This document shows positions 13,898 through 21,580 of a stretch of 23,746 nt of DNA, piece by piece (the stretch's first letter is position 1; every line of letters begins with the position of its first letter). The notes under the pieces are model-generated. The model saw only the letters and a program-made list of their open reading frames with translations, was not told the origin of the DNA and made no database searches. Position numbers and translations under genes: made by a program. The DNA lies in assembly GCA_905221505.1 (NCBI GenBank), contig CAJNDL010000031.1, positions 1 through 23,746 on the forward strand, written 5' to 3'. The stretch is from a bacterium (lineage in GTDB: Bacteria; Bacillota; Bacilli; Lactobacillales; Streptococcaceae).

Positions 13898-14230
13898 TCA
13901 ATCGGATTTGTTCCCGATTTCAAACAGTAATCTGTTCAAGCTACTTGATTGATGTAACACTCTCAAGATGGTAACTGTATCCTTATCAAAACGATAAAAC
14001 ACTGAATAATTTTTTACTAGTAGTCGTCTAACTTTAATATCTAAACTGAGCAATTCCTCTACAATAGCACATCTTTCAGGAAATATTTCTAAGGTTTTAA
14101 TCCCTTCTGCAATAGCTTCAAAGTGATTCATAGCAGTTTCCGGCGATTGAAGCTCGTCTGCGATATAATGATAAATGGCTTCTATATCTCCTTCAGCTCT
14201 TTTTAAAATATTAATGGTTATTTTAGTCAT
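13898..14230 (-). CDS. RelE/ParE-family toxin
   Basis: The 110-residue protein begins ITINILKRAEGDIEAIYHYIADELQSPETAMNHF (N-terminal half shown as family pattern: a..DL..I..yI...l..p..A). KVRRLLVKNYSVFYRFDKDTVTILRVLHQSS is the typical R..v...Y.i.Y.....v.I..v.h core of RelE/ParE toxins. It would inhibit growth by ribosome-dependent mRNA cleavage (RelE) or by gyrase poisoning (ParE); motifs do not separate these with certainty. The start ATG overlaps the antitoxin stop by four bases (ATGA), normal for coupled toxin-antitoxin pairs. Confidence 0.88.
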   Translation of the reverse strand: MTKITINILKRAEGDIEAIYHYIADELQSPETAMNHFEAIAEGIKTLEIFPERCAIVEELLSLDIKVRRLLVKNYSVFYRFDKDTVTILRVLHQSSSLNRLLFEIGNKSD

Positions 14231-14532
14231 ACGTTCCGTTCCTTAAATTCTTTAAAGAACTCATTGACAGATCGAACATGACCGTTTTCTGCTTCATGAT
14301 AAGCTTCAACCATTATTTGTCTAAATCGTTCAGCTGTCATTTCCTCTACATTCACTGATGAAGGTACATCTGGCAATGCAATATCAAAAGGGATTTTCTT
14401 TGTTAATGATACTTGTTTCAATAATAGTGTAACTAATGTTGATATCGGCATCCCAAGCTGCTTCAAAACCTGTTCAGCTGATTGTTTATCTAATTCATCA
14501 ACTCGAACACTAATTGTAGCTGTTTTTCCCAT
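14227..14532 (-). CDS. RelB/DinJ-family antitoxin
   Basis: The 101-residue protein starts MGKTATISVRVDELDKQ, a ribbon-helix-helix DNA-binding region, continuing with a helix containing GMPISTLVTLLLKQ and then KIPFDI, the classic RelB/DinJ pattern. The C-terminal part (residues ~60-101), charged and helical, should wrap the toxin. The frame reaches back to a GTG at 14541, but GAGGTG six bases before the ATG at 14532 sets the start. It should neutralise the toxin and autorepress the operon through the inverted repeat at the promoter. Confidence 0.88.
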   Translation of the reverse strand: MGKTATISVRVDELDKQSAEQVLKQLGMPISTLVTLLLKQVSLTKKIPFDIALPDVPSSVNVEEMTAERFRQIMVEAYHEAENGHVRSVNEFFKEFKERNV

Positions 14533-14554
14533 TCTTATCACCTCACTTACGATT

Positions 14555-14592
14555 TGTACTGTAATTGTACATCAATTTGCATTACTTGTCAA
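14555..14592 (-). promoter_or_regulatory. relBE-type promoter with autoregulatory inverted repeat
   Basis: On the minus strand TTGACA (14587-14592), 17 bases, TACAAT (14564-14569). TGTAC (14555-14559) and GTACA (14567-14571) form an inverted repeat with a 7-base spacer that covers the -10, a plausible RelB operator. The gap from here to 15051 (~460 bases) is AT-rich with no convincing gene, only a 40-codon start-less open stretch at 14720-14842. Confidence 0.7.
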
Positions 14593-15051
14593 TTAAATGT
14601 TTTCTGAAAACGAAATACCACTATTACACTGTTGAAAGATTAGATTAGCCTATCCGATAAAAAAGCAGTAACACAGAAAACTATTGACTATGAAACGCTC
14701 TCGTAATCCTAACCCCTAGAGGTTTCAAGAACCTACTGGTTTATTGAATGTTGTGAATATAGAAACTAAAATTATAAGAAAAGTCTCATTTGTATATTTA
14801 ACCCCAAAACATGGATTCTGGGAGACATTTATCATTTATTGATTTTTATAATTCATTACATCTTTTTAATTGATTCATTCACAAATCATGAAAATCTTTT
14901 AAACTTTTATTTGAAAGTTCATGGATATACATTATAAAAAGTTATCAAATTTTTTCTGCTATACCTATGATGAAATCTGATACAAAGGAAGCAACTTGTT
15001 CTTGTAAAATGCGGTAAACTAATTGCTTTATTAACAAGATCAAATTATCTA

Positions 15052-15894
15052 TTATTTATCAATTTTATTCAATTTATTAATTCCAACATTCAGTTTATGC
15101 TCGGTTTTTTCTAAATGTACATCTATATCAGTATTCATATTTTTTAATAATGTACGTATTTCAGATACCCTATTTAATTCATTTGATAGTTTTTCCCTAA
15201 GAGTATCCATATCATTCTCCTTCTCGTTATTCACTTCTTTTTTAATCGATTCCATAACAATAATTACAATCGCCATTAAAGTTACTAGTATAATAACCGT
15301 CACAATAAGTAGTTTCAACCAATAATCTAATTGACAAAATAATTCAATAATTGTATTGATAAATCCAATATGATATTGTTTAACATTATCAAACCAAACT
15401 GGAAGATATTCAATTAGAATAAATGAAATATATTCTGAAATATAAATTATATTAAATAGAATTTTATTAAATGCTGCTTTTTTAGTAAGTAATTTCTTTT
15501 TATCACCTACTACTTCTGATTCTACAAATTTAAAAATACTATCAATTACATAATTTACTCCGATTCCGACCGCAATAGCGTAGAAGGTTTTAACTGAATC
15601 AGATAAACTATCGTTTTTTCCAAAAACAACCAAAGATAACGGGAAAATAGTAAAAGCTACAGCCAGTAAATTACTAAAAAATTCAAATGGTGCCTTATCT
15701 TTCAATTTCTTCATATTTAAAATTACAATTATAATGGTAAAAATAAATGTAACTAAAGAATATACTGTCATAATTATTTGATACCACAGATAAGTTGATA
15801 ACCATATACCTAATATTAAGAAAATGAAAAAAATTCCAACCATATACATTAATTTTTTATCTGTTTGTTCAATATTAATCTTCTTTTTCAACAT
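15052..15894 (-). CDS. Orphan six-helix membrane protein with C-terminal coiled coil
   Basis: The 280-residue protein has six likely membrane segments (about residues 15-36, 40-60, 74-92, 103-121, 147-165, 195-214) and a charged, heptad-like C-terminal tail (~216-280: LREKLSNELNRVSEIRTLLK...) that probably forms a cytoplasmic coiled coil. I do not recognise the family. It is rich in Ile, Lys and Asn with AT-rich codons, unlike fba next to it, which suggests transfer. AGGAGGTTGC before the ATG is a strong ribosome site. It lies in the same bracketed segment as relBE and may be an accessory or defence-type effector, which is only a guess from context. Confidence 0.75.
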   Translation of the reverse strand: MLKKKINIEQTDKKLMYMVGIFFIFLILGIWLSTYLWYQIIMTVYSLVTFIFTIIIVILNMKKLKDKAPFEFFSNLLAVAFTIFPLSLVVFGKNDSLSDSVKTFYAIAVGIGVNYVIDSIFKFVESEVVGDKKKLLTKKAAFNKILFNIIYISEYISFILIEYLPVWFDNVKQYHIGFINTIIELFCQLDYWLKLLIVTVIILVTLMAIVIIVMESIKKEVNNEKENDMDTLREKLSNELNRVSEIRTLLKNMNTDIDVHLEKTEHKLNVGINKLNKIDK

Positions 15895-15961
15895 GCAACC
15901 TCCTTTTATCCTCTTATTTAAGTAACGTTTTTATTTGATACACTCAACTAGATGTGTAAAC

Positions 15962-15984
15962 AAAAACCCACCCAATGGGCGGGT
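15962..15984 (-). terminator. fba terminator
   Basis: On the minus strand ACCCGCCC-ATT-GGGTGGGTTTTTG is an 8-bp GC-rich stem with a T run, just past fba. Confidence 0.85.
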
Positions 15985-15997
15985 TTCTGTATGTATT

Positions 15998-16018
15998 GTT
16001 CAGCTAGATTAAGCTTTA
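15998..16018. repeat. Direct repeat of fba 3' end, copy 2 (native)
   Basis: The same 21 bases as at 13664-13684, here overlapping the fba stop codon (TAA at 16009-16011) and its last codons. This is the native site; the distant copy lies in front of a different gene tail. Confidence 0.75.
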
Positions 16019-16890
16019 CCTTCTGAACCGAATACGTCGATACGTTCTTCAACTGATGCTTGAATAGCTTTTACACCATCAGCCAAGAATTTACGTGGGT
16101 CGAAGAGTTTTTTCTTGTCGTATTCTGCTTCGTTTGCTTCGTAGTCACGAGCAAATTTACGAGTTGCGTTAGCGAATGCGATTTGGCATTCTGTGTTAAC
16201 GTTAACTTTCGCAACACCAAGTTTGATAGCTGCTTGGATTTGCTCATCAGGAATACCTGATCCACCGTGCAATACGATTGGGAATCCTGGAACAGCTTCA
16301 GTCAATTTTTGCAAGTGATCAAGGTGAAGACCTTTCCAGTTTTCTGGGTAAGGACCGTGAATGTTCCCGATACCAGCTGCCAAGAAGTCGATACCAGTTT
16401 CAACCATTGCTTTAGCGTCTTCGATTGGAGCCAATTCACCATCACCGATGATTCCGTCTTCTTCACCACCGATAGTACCAACTTCAGCTTCTACTGATAC
16501 ACCATTTGCATGAGCAAATTCTACAACTTTACGAGCTTTGTCAAGGTTTTCTTCAACTGGAAGGTGTGAACCATCAAACATAACTGAAGTATAACCAACT
16601 CGGATACACTCAAGTGCATCTTCGTAGTGACCGTGGTCAAGGTGGATAGCTACTGGTACAGTGATACCCATTGATTCAACAAGGTTAGCGATCAAGTTGC
16701 GAGCAACTTTGTAACCACCCATGTATTTAGCAGCACCCATTGAAGTTTGGATCAAAACTGGAGCTTTTTTAGCTTCTGCTGCGCGCAAGATAGCTTGAGT
16801 CCACTCAAGGTTGTTTGTGTTAAATCCACCAACTGCATAACCGTTGTCACGAGCTGCTTGGACAAATTTTTCTGCTGAAACGATTGCCAT
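16009..16890 (-). CDS. fba: Class II fructose-1,6-bisphosphate aldolase
   Basis: The 293-residue zinc-dependent enzyme splits fructose 1,6-bisphosphate into dihydroxyacetone phosphate and glyceraldehyde 3-phosphate in glycolysis. Motifs: PVAIHLDHGHYEDAL near residue 77 with the catalytic Asp and zinc His, VEAEVGTIGGEEDG near 133, and VLHGGSGIPDEQI near 207 with another zinc His and the phosphate-binding GGSG. Length is standard. AGGAGG lies nine bases before the ATG. Codon use is strongly biased (mostly GCT, GGT, AAC, GAA), as expected for a highly expressed gene. It follows vncS in the same direction but has its own promoter. Confidence 0.97.
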   Translation of the reverse strand: MAIVSAEKFVQAARDNGYAVGGFNTNNLEWTQAILRAAEAKKAPVLIQTSMGAAKYMGGYKVARNLIANLVESMGITVPVAIHLDHGHYEDALECIRVGYTSVMFDGSHLPVEENLDKARKVVEFAHANGVSVEAEVGTIGGEEDGIIGDGELAPIEDAKAMVETGIDFLAAGIGNIHGPYPENWKGLHLDHLQKLTEAVPGFPIVLHGGSGIPDEQIQAAIKLGVAKVNVNTECQIAFANATRKFARDYEANEAEYDKKKLFDPRKFLADGVKAIQASVEERIDVFGSEGKA

Positions 16891-16940
16891 TTTATCAGGC
16901 CTCCTGTATATTTTTATGGGTCATCCCATTTACATTGTTC

Positions 16941-16949
16941 ATTTTATCA
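16941..16949 (-). promoter_or_regulatory. Extended -10 promoter of fba
   Basis: On the minus strand TGATAAAAT: TG at 16948-16949 and TAAAAT at 16941-16946. The -35 is weak. It gives a leader of about 45 bases. It overlaps the stop of the candidate small ORF. Confidence 0.5.
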
Positions 16950-17009
16950 CTTTTTGACAAAAAAATCTAGTTTTTCCCGCAGTTTCGATTGAATTTCTTC
17001 TAGCTTCAT
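16947..17009 (-). CDS. Candidate 20-residue peptide between vncS and fba
   Basis: The ORF begins MKLEEIQSKLREK and ends LDFFVKK before TGA. It starts 21 bases after the vncS stop, with AGAAAGGG about ten bases before the ATG. The sequence is lysine-rich and amphipathic when drawn as a helix (Leu3, Ile6, Leu10, Leu14, Phe17), which is more than chance noise would usually give, but ORFs this short are common. It would be co-transcribed with vncRS. Function unknown; it may be a remnant of a longer gene. Confidence 0.4.
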   Translation of the reverse strand: MKLEEIQSKLREKLDFFVKK

Positions 17010-17030
17010 CTATGTAAACCCTTTCTCTGA

Positions 17031-18359
17031 CTAGTCTTGGGTAACTTTTGGAAAAGCTATGTAGAAGGTTAAACGATTCTCCTGCATTTCAAAACGATAA
17101 ACTAATTTTTCATGTTCTAATAAACTTTTGACCACAAAGAGACCCATCCCAGACCCCTTAGCCTTGCGACTAGCATTGTCAGAAAAAGACTGGGCCAGTT
17201 TTTCTTGTTCTTCTGGACTACAGCTATTCTCGATAAAAAGTTCCCCTTCTCTCTCTCCGATGCGGATCAAGCCACCTGGAACAGAATGCTTGATAGCATT
17301 GCTGATGAGATTAGATAGGATCAATTTCATGACAGATGGATTTAGATAAGCCTGCTGATGCTTCAAACTATTGTCAATCTGAAGTTCTCTTTCCTTGGCT
17401 AGCAAGGCATAATCCTTAACCAGACTTTGCGTCATCTGGAGGAGATCCATTATTTCCCTATCATCTCGTAATTCCTGCACAGAAGAGAGAGAAAGTATCT
17501 GGAGAACGTGGTGATTGAGTTCATCCACAATCCCCAAGGCAACTCCCATATAGTGGTCTCTATCCTTATAGCGACCGATATTCTCTTTCATATTTTCGAT
17601 TAGGATTTTCAAACTAGCCAGTGGTGTTTTTAGTTCATGGGAAGCCCCTCGTAGGAATTCAACCTTCATTTTCTCAAGCTGGAGAATGGCTTCATTCTTT
17701 TCATGCAAGTCCGCAATGACAGTTAAAAGGTGCTGGTAAAGGCTATTGATTTGTTCCTTGAGATCCCCAATCTCATCCTTAGAATCCACGCGCAATCGCA
17801 CTTGGGCATCCAGTTCCATCATCCGACGGGTCACCCGCTTGATTTCCAAAATCGGGGCAACAATGGTCCGAGCATAGATGTAGGCTACCAAGAGGGAAAT
17901 CAGAAAGGAGGCCAACAAGGTATAAGGGAGAAACTGGAGACTAATCTGCTCTGCTTCCTTTTGCAAATCCATCGAAGCCAGAAATTGAAGAGTCATAGTA
18001 CTACCATCTTGCGTTTTCACCTCCCGTTCCTCGATAAAGAGGGAGGTGGTCTGGCGATCTGTATCCAGAGGAAGGCTGTCCTTGACTTCCAACTTGTCCT
18101 CGGTTATCTCCCCTTTGACTGCCCCCTTGATCTCACTGGTCTGGGAATACAAGTCTAAGACTTGCTCTATACTCTGCCTATCCTTTCCTTCGAGTGACCG
18201 GGCAATAGCTGTCGCTTTCTGACCAATGGTTTCCTGACGGTGGCTCAGATAAGTCGAGGGAAAGAGAAAATAAATGGCTAAATGAAGACAAATAACCAGA
18301 ACACTAAAAATCGAGAAGGTATAGATAAATATCTTTGTAAATAAACCTGTTCGTTTCAT
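17031..18359 (-). CDS. vncS: Sensor histidine kinase VncS
   Basis: The 442-residue membrane sensor has helices at ~10-32 and ~145-164 flanking an extracellular domain of about 110 residues. A HAMP linker (~165-218) follows, then a HisKA domain with FLRGASHELKTPLASL and phospho-acceptor His241. The ATPase domain has LILSNLISNAIKHS (N box) and KGSGMGLFVVKSLL (G box). It phosphorylates VncR. In pneumococcus this pair was described next to the Vex exporter and linked to vancomycin tolerance, a link debated since. The start overlaps the vncR stop by four bases. Identity rests on the exact neighbourhood (vex123-vncRS-fba) plus domain type. Confidence 0.92.
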   Translation of the reverse strand: MKRTGLFTKIFIYTFSIFSVLVICLHLAIYFLFPSTYLSHRQETIGQKATAIARSLEGKDRQSIEQVLDLYSQTSEIKGAVKGEITEDKLEVKDSLPLDTDRQTTSLFIEEREVKTQDGSTMTLQFLASMDLQKEAEQISLQFLPYTLLASFLISLLVAYIYARTIVAPILEIKRVTRRMMELDAQVRLRVDSKDEIGDLKEQINSLYQHLLTVIADLHEKNEAILQLEKMKVEFLRGASHELKTPLASLKILIENMKENIGRYKDRDHYMGVALGIVDELNHHVLQILSLSSVQELRDDREIMDLLQMTQSLVKDYALLAKERELQIDNSLKHQQAYLNPSVMKLILSNLISNAIKHSVPGGLIRIGEREGELFIENSCSPEEQEKLAQSFSDNASRKAKGSGMGLFVVKSLLEHEKLVYRFEMQENRLTFYIAFPKVTQD

Positions 18360-19012
18360 TTTCGCTCCAATTTATAACCAACATTGCGCACAGTGAGGAT
18401 ACAATCCAGGTCTAGCTTTTTCCGCAGTTCCTTGATATAGACATCAATAACACGGTCAAAGGGGACCTCATCTGTGGCCTTCCAGACCGCATCAATTATC
18501 TGAGAACGAGTCAAGGCCCGTCCCTCATTTTTCACCAGATAGTCCAGAATTTCCAACTCTTTAGCATTAACAGCCACTTCCTCTCCTGCTAGGCTTGCAC
18601 TGTAGCTCTCAAAGTCCACCTTGGCATCCTTATAGGAAAAGGTTCGTTCCGTATCGTAGTAGCGCTTGAAAATTGCATCCACCCTCACTTTTAAGAGGGA
18701 CAGAGAAAAAGGTTTTTCCAGATAGCCATCTGCCAGAGAGGCAAAGGCACTCATCTTGTATTCCTCATCCTGAAATGCGGTCAACATCAGGACAGGAACC
18801 TGGCTGGTTTTACGAATCTCAGCTAAGACTTCTAGTCCATTGAGTTTGGGCATTTGGATATCCAGTAAAACCAAGGCTACTTCATAGCCGGAAAATTGCT
18901 CTAAGGCTTCTTGACCGTCCGCCGCCTCAATAGTTTCATAGCCACAATCCGTCAAATAGTCACTGATTCCTTCACGGATCATCTCTTCATCTTCTACAAT
19001 TAAAATTTTCAT
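18356..19012 (-). CDS. vncR: OmpR-family response regulator VncR
   Basis: The 218-residue regulator has a receiver domain (1-~115) with acidic residues E7-D8-E9, phosphorylated Asp51 in LVLLDIQMP and Lys100 in YLEKPFS. A winged-helix DNA-binding domain (~125-218) contains the recognition region RSQIIDAVWKATDEVPFDRVIDVYIKELRKKL. It partners VncS. It is preceded only by a weak AAGGAATG 16 bases upstream; a 14-codon ORF (19009-19053) overlaps its start as ATGA, so re-initiation is possible. It lies downstream of a vex3 terminator and likely has its own weak promoter. Confidence 0.93.
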   Translation of the reverse strand: MKILIVEDEEMIREGISDYLTDCGYETIEAADGQEALEQFSGYEVALVLLDIQMPKLNGLEVLAEIRKTSQVPVLMLTAFQDEEYKMSAFASLADGYLEKPFSLSLLKVRVDAIFKRYYDTERTFSYKDAKVDFESYSASLAGEEVAVNAKELEILDYLVKNEGRALTRSQIIDAVWKATDEVPFDRVIDVYIKELRKKLDLDCILTVRNVGYKLERK

Positions 19013-19101
19013 AGAAAAATCTTACACATTCCTTTAAATTTCTTGTAAATCATATCGGTTTCATCCTGAAAAACAGAGGACTTATCAAGATGAAATAGAT
19101 A

Positions 19102-19146
19102 AAAATGCTACCTATATTATACCCCATTTAAGGGAGAATAGGTAGC
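19102..19146 (-). terminator. vex3 terminator
   Basis: On the minus strand GCTACCTAT (19138-19146) pairs with ATAGGTAGC (19107-19115), with a smaller CCCTTAAATGGG hairpin in the loop, followed by ATTTTTA. It separates vex3 from vncR. The loop also contains TATAAT without a good -35. Confidence 0.7.
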
Positions 19147-19153
19147 AAGTTTG

Positions 19154-20533
19154 TTATTCACCATCCAGCAAGAGCTCTTTTGGTTGTTTTCTAAGGAGAT
19201 TGCTTGATGCAAGCGCCATAACGAGAACCACTAGAACCAAGGCAATGACAAAGACAATGATAAAGTCTGATGTCTGAATGGAAATGTCTAGGCTCGACAA
19301 GGTCTTGCTAAATCCATCTACTTCTGCACCACCACCAAGGTTAGAGGCCTGTGCAGCCTTGCTGGCTTGCTTGGCAACACCTGAAGTGACATTGGCAAGA
19401 ACAGTATTTCCGATTGCACGGGCTGTGTAGCTGGCTAGGAAGTAAGCAGAAATAAGAGCAGGGATGGCAATCAAGATAGATTCAGTGATGAATTGCCCCA
19501 AGATACTTGCCTGCTTGAGACCGATAGAAAGGAGAATGCCAACTTCCTTGCGACGGGCATTGATCCAAAGACTAAGCAAGAGGGCAAGGAGAAGAACTGA
19601 GAAGCTCAAGCTACCCCAGAAGAGGAGGTTGGCCATCTTATACATGCCAGAGATGGATTGCTCTAGAGCTGGGTAGTTAGAGGAGCTCTTCACCAGTGTG
19701 TAGCTCTTCCAGTTGATACCACTGATACCATTCAACTCTTTCATGACATCATCCAAGTTTTTATCCGCTGTTACAAAGAAGGTTGCGTCCCCATAAATAG
19801 CTGTGTCTTCTGTGTATCCATAAAGTTTTGCAGCAGTGTGAATGTCTGTGATAGCTGTATTTTCATAGAGTTCTTGTGAGTAAGTTACTGCCGACTTATT
19901 GTGACCATCAAAGAGACCCTTGATTGTCACTTCGACTGTTTCCTTAGCACCTTTTTCATTGTCTGCATCGTAGACATTGGAGTCTAGTTTGACCTTATCC
20001 CCTACTTTCCAGCCGTGTTTGGCTGCCAAGTCCTTATGCATGAGGATCTTGTCCTTGTCATCGTTTGTTAGGTGCTCACCTTCGACTAATTTATAAGAAC
20101 CAGAGACAAACTTGTCTTCTTTGGAAGAGTCATTGACACCTGTAATCATCAAACTACTTCCAAAATGTTTAGCACGGTCAGGTGTCAGATTTTTCTTTGT
20201 TTCTGGCGTTTCGATCAGGTCATAGCCAGTCAAATCTCCGATAGCATTGATGCGTTTAACATAAGACTCGATGGCCTTGTTTTCAGTGATTTTTTTGATA
20301 TCTTCACCCTTAATATTCCCAGCACCACGAGGCGTTCCTTGATTGACGCGACGATTGATTTGCATGGAGAAGCTATTGGTGATATTTTTAAAGGTCTCCT
20401 GAGAGGCCTTGGCAGTAGCTCCCTTGATCGACAAACCGACCAAACTTAAGCTCGCCATGAGGAGAATAATCAGGAAGATGACAATTGATTTGAAAAACTT
20501 CCTTGTAACATAGGCAAATGCGTTGTGTAACAT
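19154..20533 (-). CDS. vex3: Vex3, FtsX-like ABC exporter permease
   Basis: A 459-residue permease of the FtsX/MacB type: one N-terminal membrane helix (~15-36), a large extracellular domain (~37-300), then three helices near residues 301-325, 345-370 and 430-452. LFWGSLSFSVLLLALLLS.W.NARRKEVGILLSIG contains the FtsX R.kE.gil.a.G motif. It pairs with Vex1 and the ATPase Vex2. AAAGGGAA lies before the ATG. The neighbouring 285-base gap upstream contains a structured repeat, so expression relative to vex2 may be modulated. The exported substrate is unknown in this organism. Confidence 0.92.
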   Translation of the reverse strand: MLHNAFAYVTRKFFKSIVIFLIILLMASLSLVGLSIKGATAKASQETFKNITNSFSMQINRRVNQGTPRGAGNIKGEDIKKITENKAIESYVKRINAIGDLTGYDLIETPETKKNLTPDRAKHFGSSLMITGVNDSSKEDKFVSGSYKLVEGEHLTNDDKDKILMHKDLAAKHGWKVGDKVKLDSNVYDADNEKGAKETVEVTIKGLFDGHNKSAVTYSQELYENTAITDIHTAAKLYGYTEDTAIYGDATFFVTADKNLDDVMKELNGISGINWKSYTLVKSSSNYPALEQSISGMYKMANLLFWGSLSFSVLLLALLLSLWINARRKEVGILLSIGLKQASILGQFITESILIAIPALISAYFLASYTARAIGNTVLANVTSGVAKQASKAAQASNLGGGAEVDGFSKTLSSLDISIQTSDFIIVFVIALVLVVLVMALASSNLLRKQPKELLLDGE

Positions 20534-20598
20534 AGGTTCCCTTTCTAGATTTTGTTCTATTTCAATGTCTTATAACTTATATAAATTATTTTTTTCCT

Positions 20599-20732
20599 AT
20601 TTCCCTTAGATTGTGCGGACGGGAGCAACTTCCTGTAGGAATTTCATCCCTAATTTTTGAGCCATATGTCTCAAAAATTCCGGCCTAGATAATAACTTTG
20701 TTATTATCTAGGCTATCACTACTGCGGGAAAT
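20599..20732. repeat. Structured small repeat (SPRITE-like?) between vex2 and vex3
   Basis: Nested arms: outer ATTTCCC/GGGAAAT (20599-20605, 20726-20732), TTCCT-GT-AGGAA (20630-20641), a 10-bp stem AATTTTTGAG/CTCAAAAATT (20652-20661, 20670-20679), and a perfect 14-bp stem with TTT loop (20683-20696, 20700-20713). This is too regular for ordinary spacer and looks like a mobile structured repeat or a folded RNA. It resembles the general type of pneumococcal SPRITE elements; the name is a guess. Confidence 0.55.
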
Positions 20733-20818
20733 AATTGTTAAAGACTCACTTCGTTTATTATTACTTTACACGTATCTGGTTACCAACTAATATTATTTTA
20801 AAGTTTAATAACTAGATT

Positions 20819-21451
20819 CTATATTTCAGTCAGTTTCTTATCCTTCAATTCAAGTGTAATATCTGACGCTTGTGCCACTTCTTTACTGTGGGTGACGACG
20901 ATGACACATTTACCTGTTTTCTGGGCAAGTGATTTGAGCAGTTCAACAATATCTCCGGCAGTTTTAGGGTCCAGATTTCCTGTTGGCTCATCCGCTAGAA
21001 TAACTGGAGCTTCTGAGACCAAACTACGAGCAATAGCAACACGTTGTTGTTGACCACCTGATAACTGGAGAACGTTCCGCTTGATCTGACTTTCATCCAA
21101 ACCAAGTTCAAGAAGCGTATCCTTGCTTGCTTTTTTGTTGACCAAGCGGATATTTTCCAGCGGAGAAAGATAATCTATCAAGTTATAATCTTGAAAGACC
21201 AGGGAAATATGGTGCATGCGATGGTAGGAATATCCCTTCTTACGAATGTCCTCTCCTTGGAAAAGGATAGAACCTTCAACAGGACTATCTAGACCAGCAA
21301 GTAGAGACAAGAGAGTGGATTTCCCTGCTCCCGACTCACCAATGATACTGTAAAATTTCCCGGGTTCAAAATTATAATTGATCTGATATAAAACTGCCTC
21401 AGCAGTGTTCTTATAACGGTAGGTAAGGTCTTGTAATTGTAATAAAGTCAT
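20819..21451 (-). CDS. vex2: Vex2, ABC transporter ATP-binding protein
   Basis: A 210-residue MacB/LolD-type ATPase: Walker A GESGAGKSTLL (~38-48), Q-loop LVFQDYNLI, signature LSGGQQQRVAIARSL (~129), Walker B VILADEPTGNLD and switch VVTHS. It powers the Vex1/Vex3 exporter. Start ATG at 21451, preceded by GAAGGAGAAATC, a good ribosome site. A BOX repeat fills the gap to vex1. Confidence 0.93.
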   Translation of the reverse strand: MTLLQLQDLTYRYKNTAEAVLYQINYNFEPGKFYSIIGESGAGKSTLLSLLAGLDSPVEGSILFQGEDIRKKGYSYHRMHHISLVFQDYNLIDYLSPLENIRLVNKKASKDTLLELGLDESQIKRNVLQLSGGQQQRVAIARSLVSEAPVILADEPTGNLDPKTAGDIVELLKSLAQKTGKCVIVVTHSKEVAQASDITLELKDKKLTEI

Positions 21452-21464
21452 GATTTCTCCTTCT

Positions 21465-21580
21465 TATACTCAATGAAAATCAAAGATCAAACTAGGAAGC
21501 TAGCCTCAGGTTGCTCAAGGCACAGCTTTGAGGTTGCAGATAAAGCTGACACGGTTTGAAGAGTTTTTCGAAGAGTATTA
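21465..21580. repeat. BOX element (boxA-boxC type)
   Basis: It starts TATACTCAATGAAAATCAAA, includes AGGAAGCTAGCC and GGTTGCTCAAGGCACAGC, and ends TTTGAAGAG.TTTTCGAAGAGTATTA; these are the recognisable ends and core of the pneumococcal BOX repeat, here about 116 bp and apparently without boxB. It abuts vex1: the last TTA of the element is the vex1 stop codon on the minus strand. Confidence 0.9.

Noticed and set aside
14555..14592. CRISPR-like or phage attachment repeats near the toxin-antitoxin genes
   Set aside because: The inverted repeats fit a normal RelB operator and promoter. No direct-repeat array with spacers is present anywhere in the window.
14720..14842. A 40-codon open stretch on the plus strand reading ...KVSFVYLTPKHGFWETF... 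before a stop
   Set aside because: It has no start codon with a ribosome site and an in-frame stop immediately upstream. It may be a remnant, but I recognise no parent family.
17730..18158. 142-codon plus-strand ORF inside vncS
   Set aside because: It is antisense to the HAMP and sensor region of the kinase; no family motifs.
19116..19121. TATAAT in the loop of the vex3 terminator as a vncR promoter
   Set aside because: No -35 at 15-19 bases and not an extended -10, so support is insufficient.
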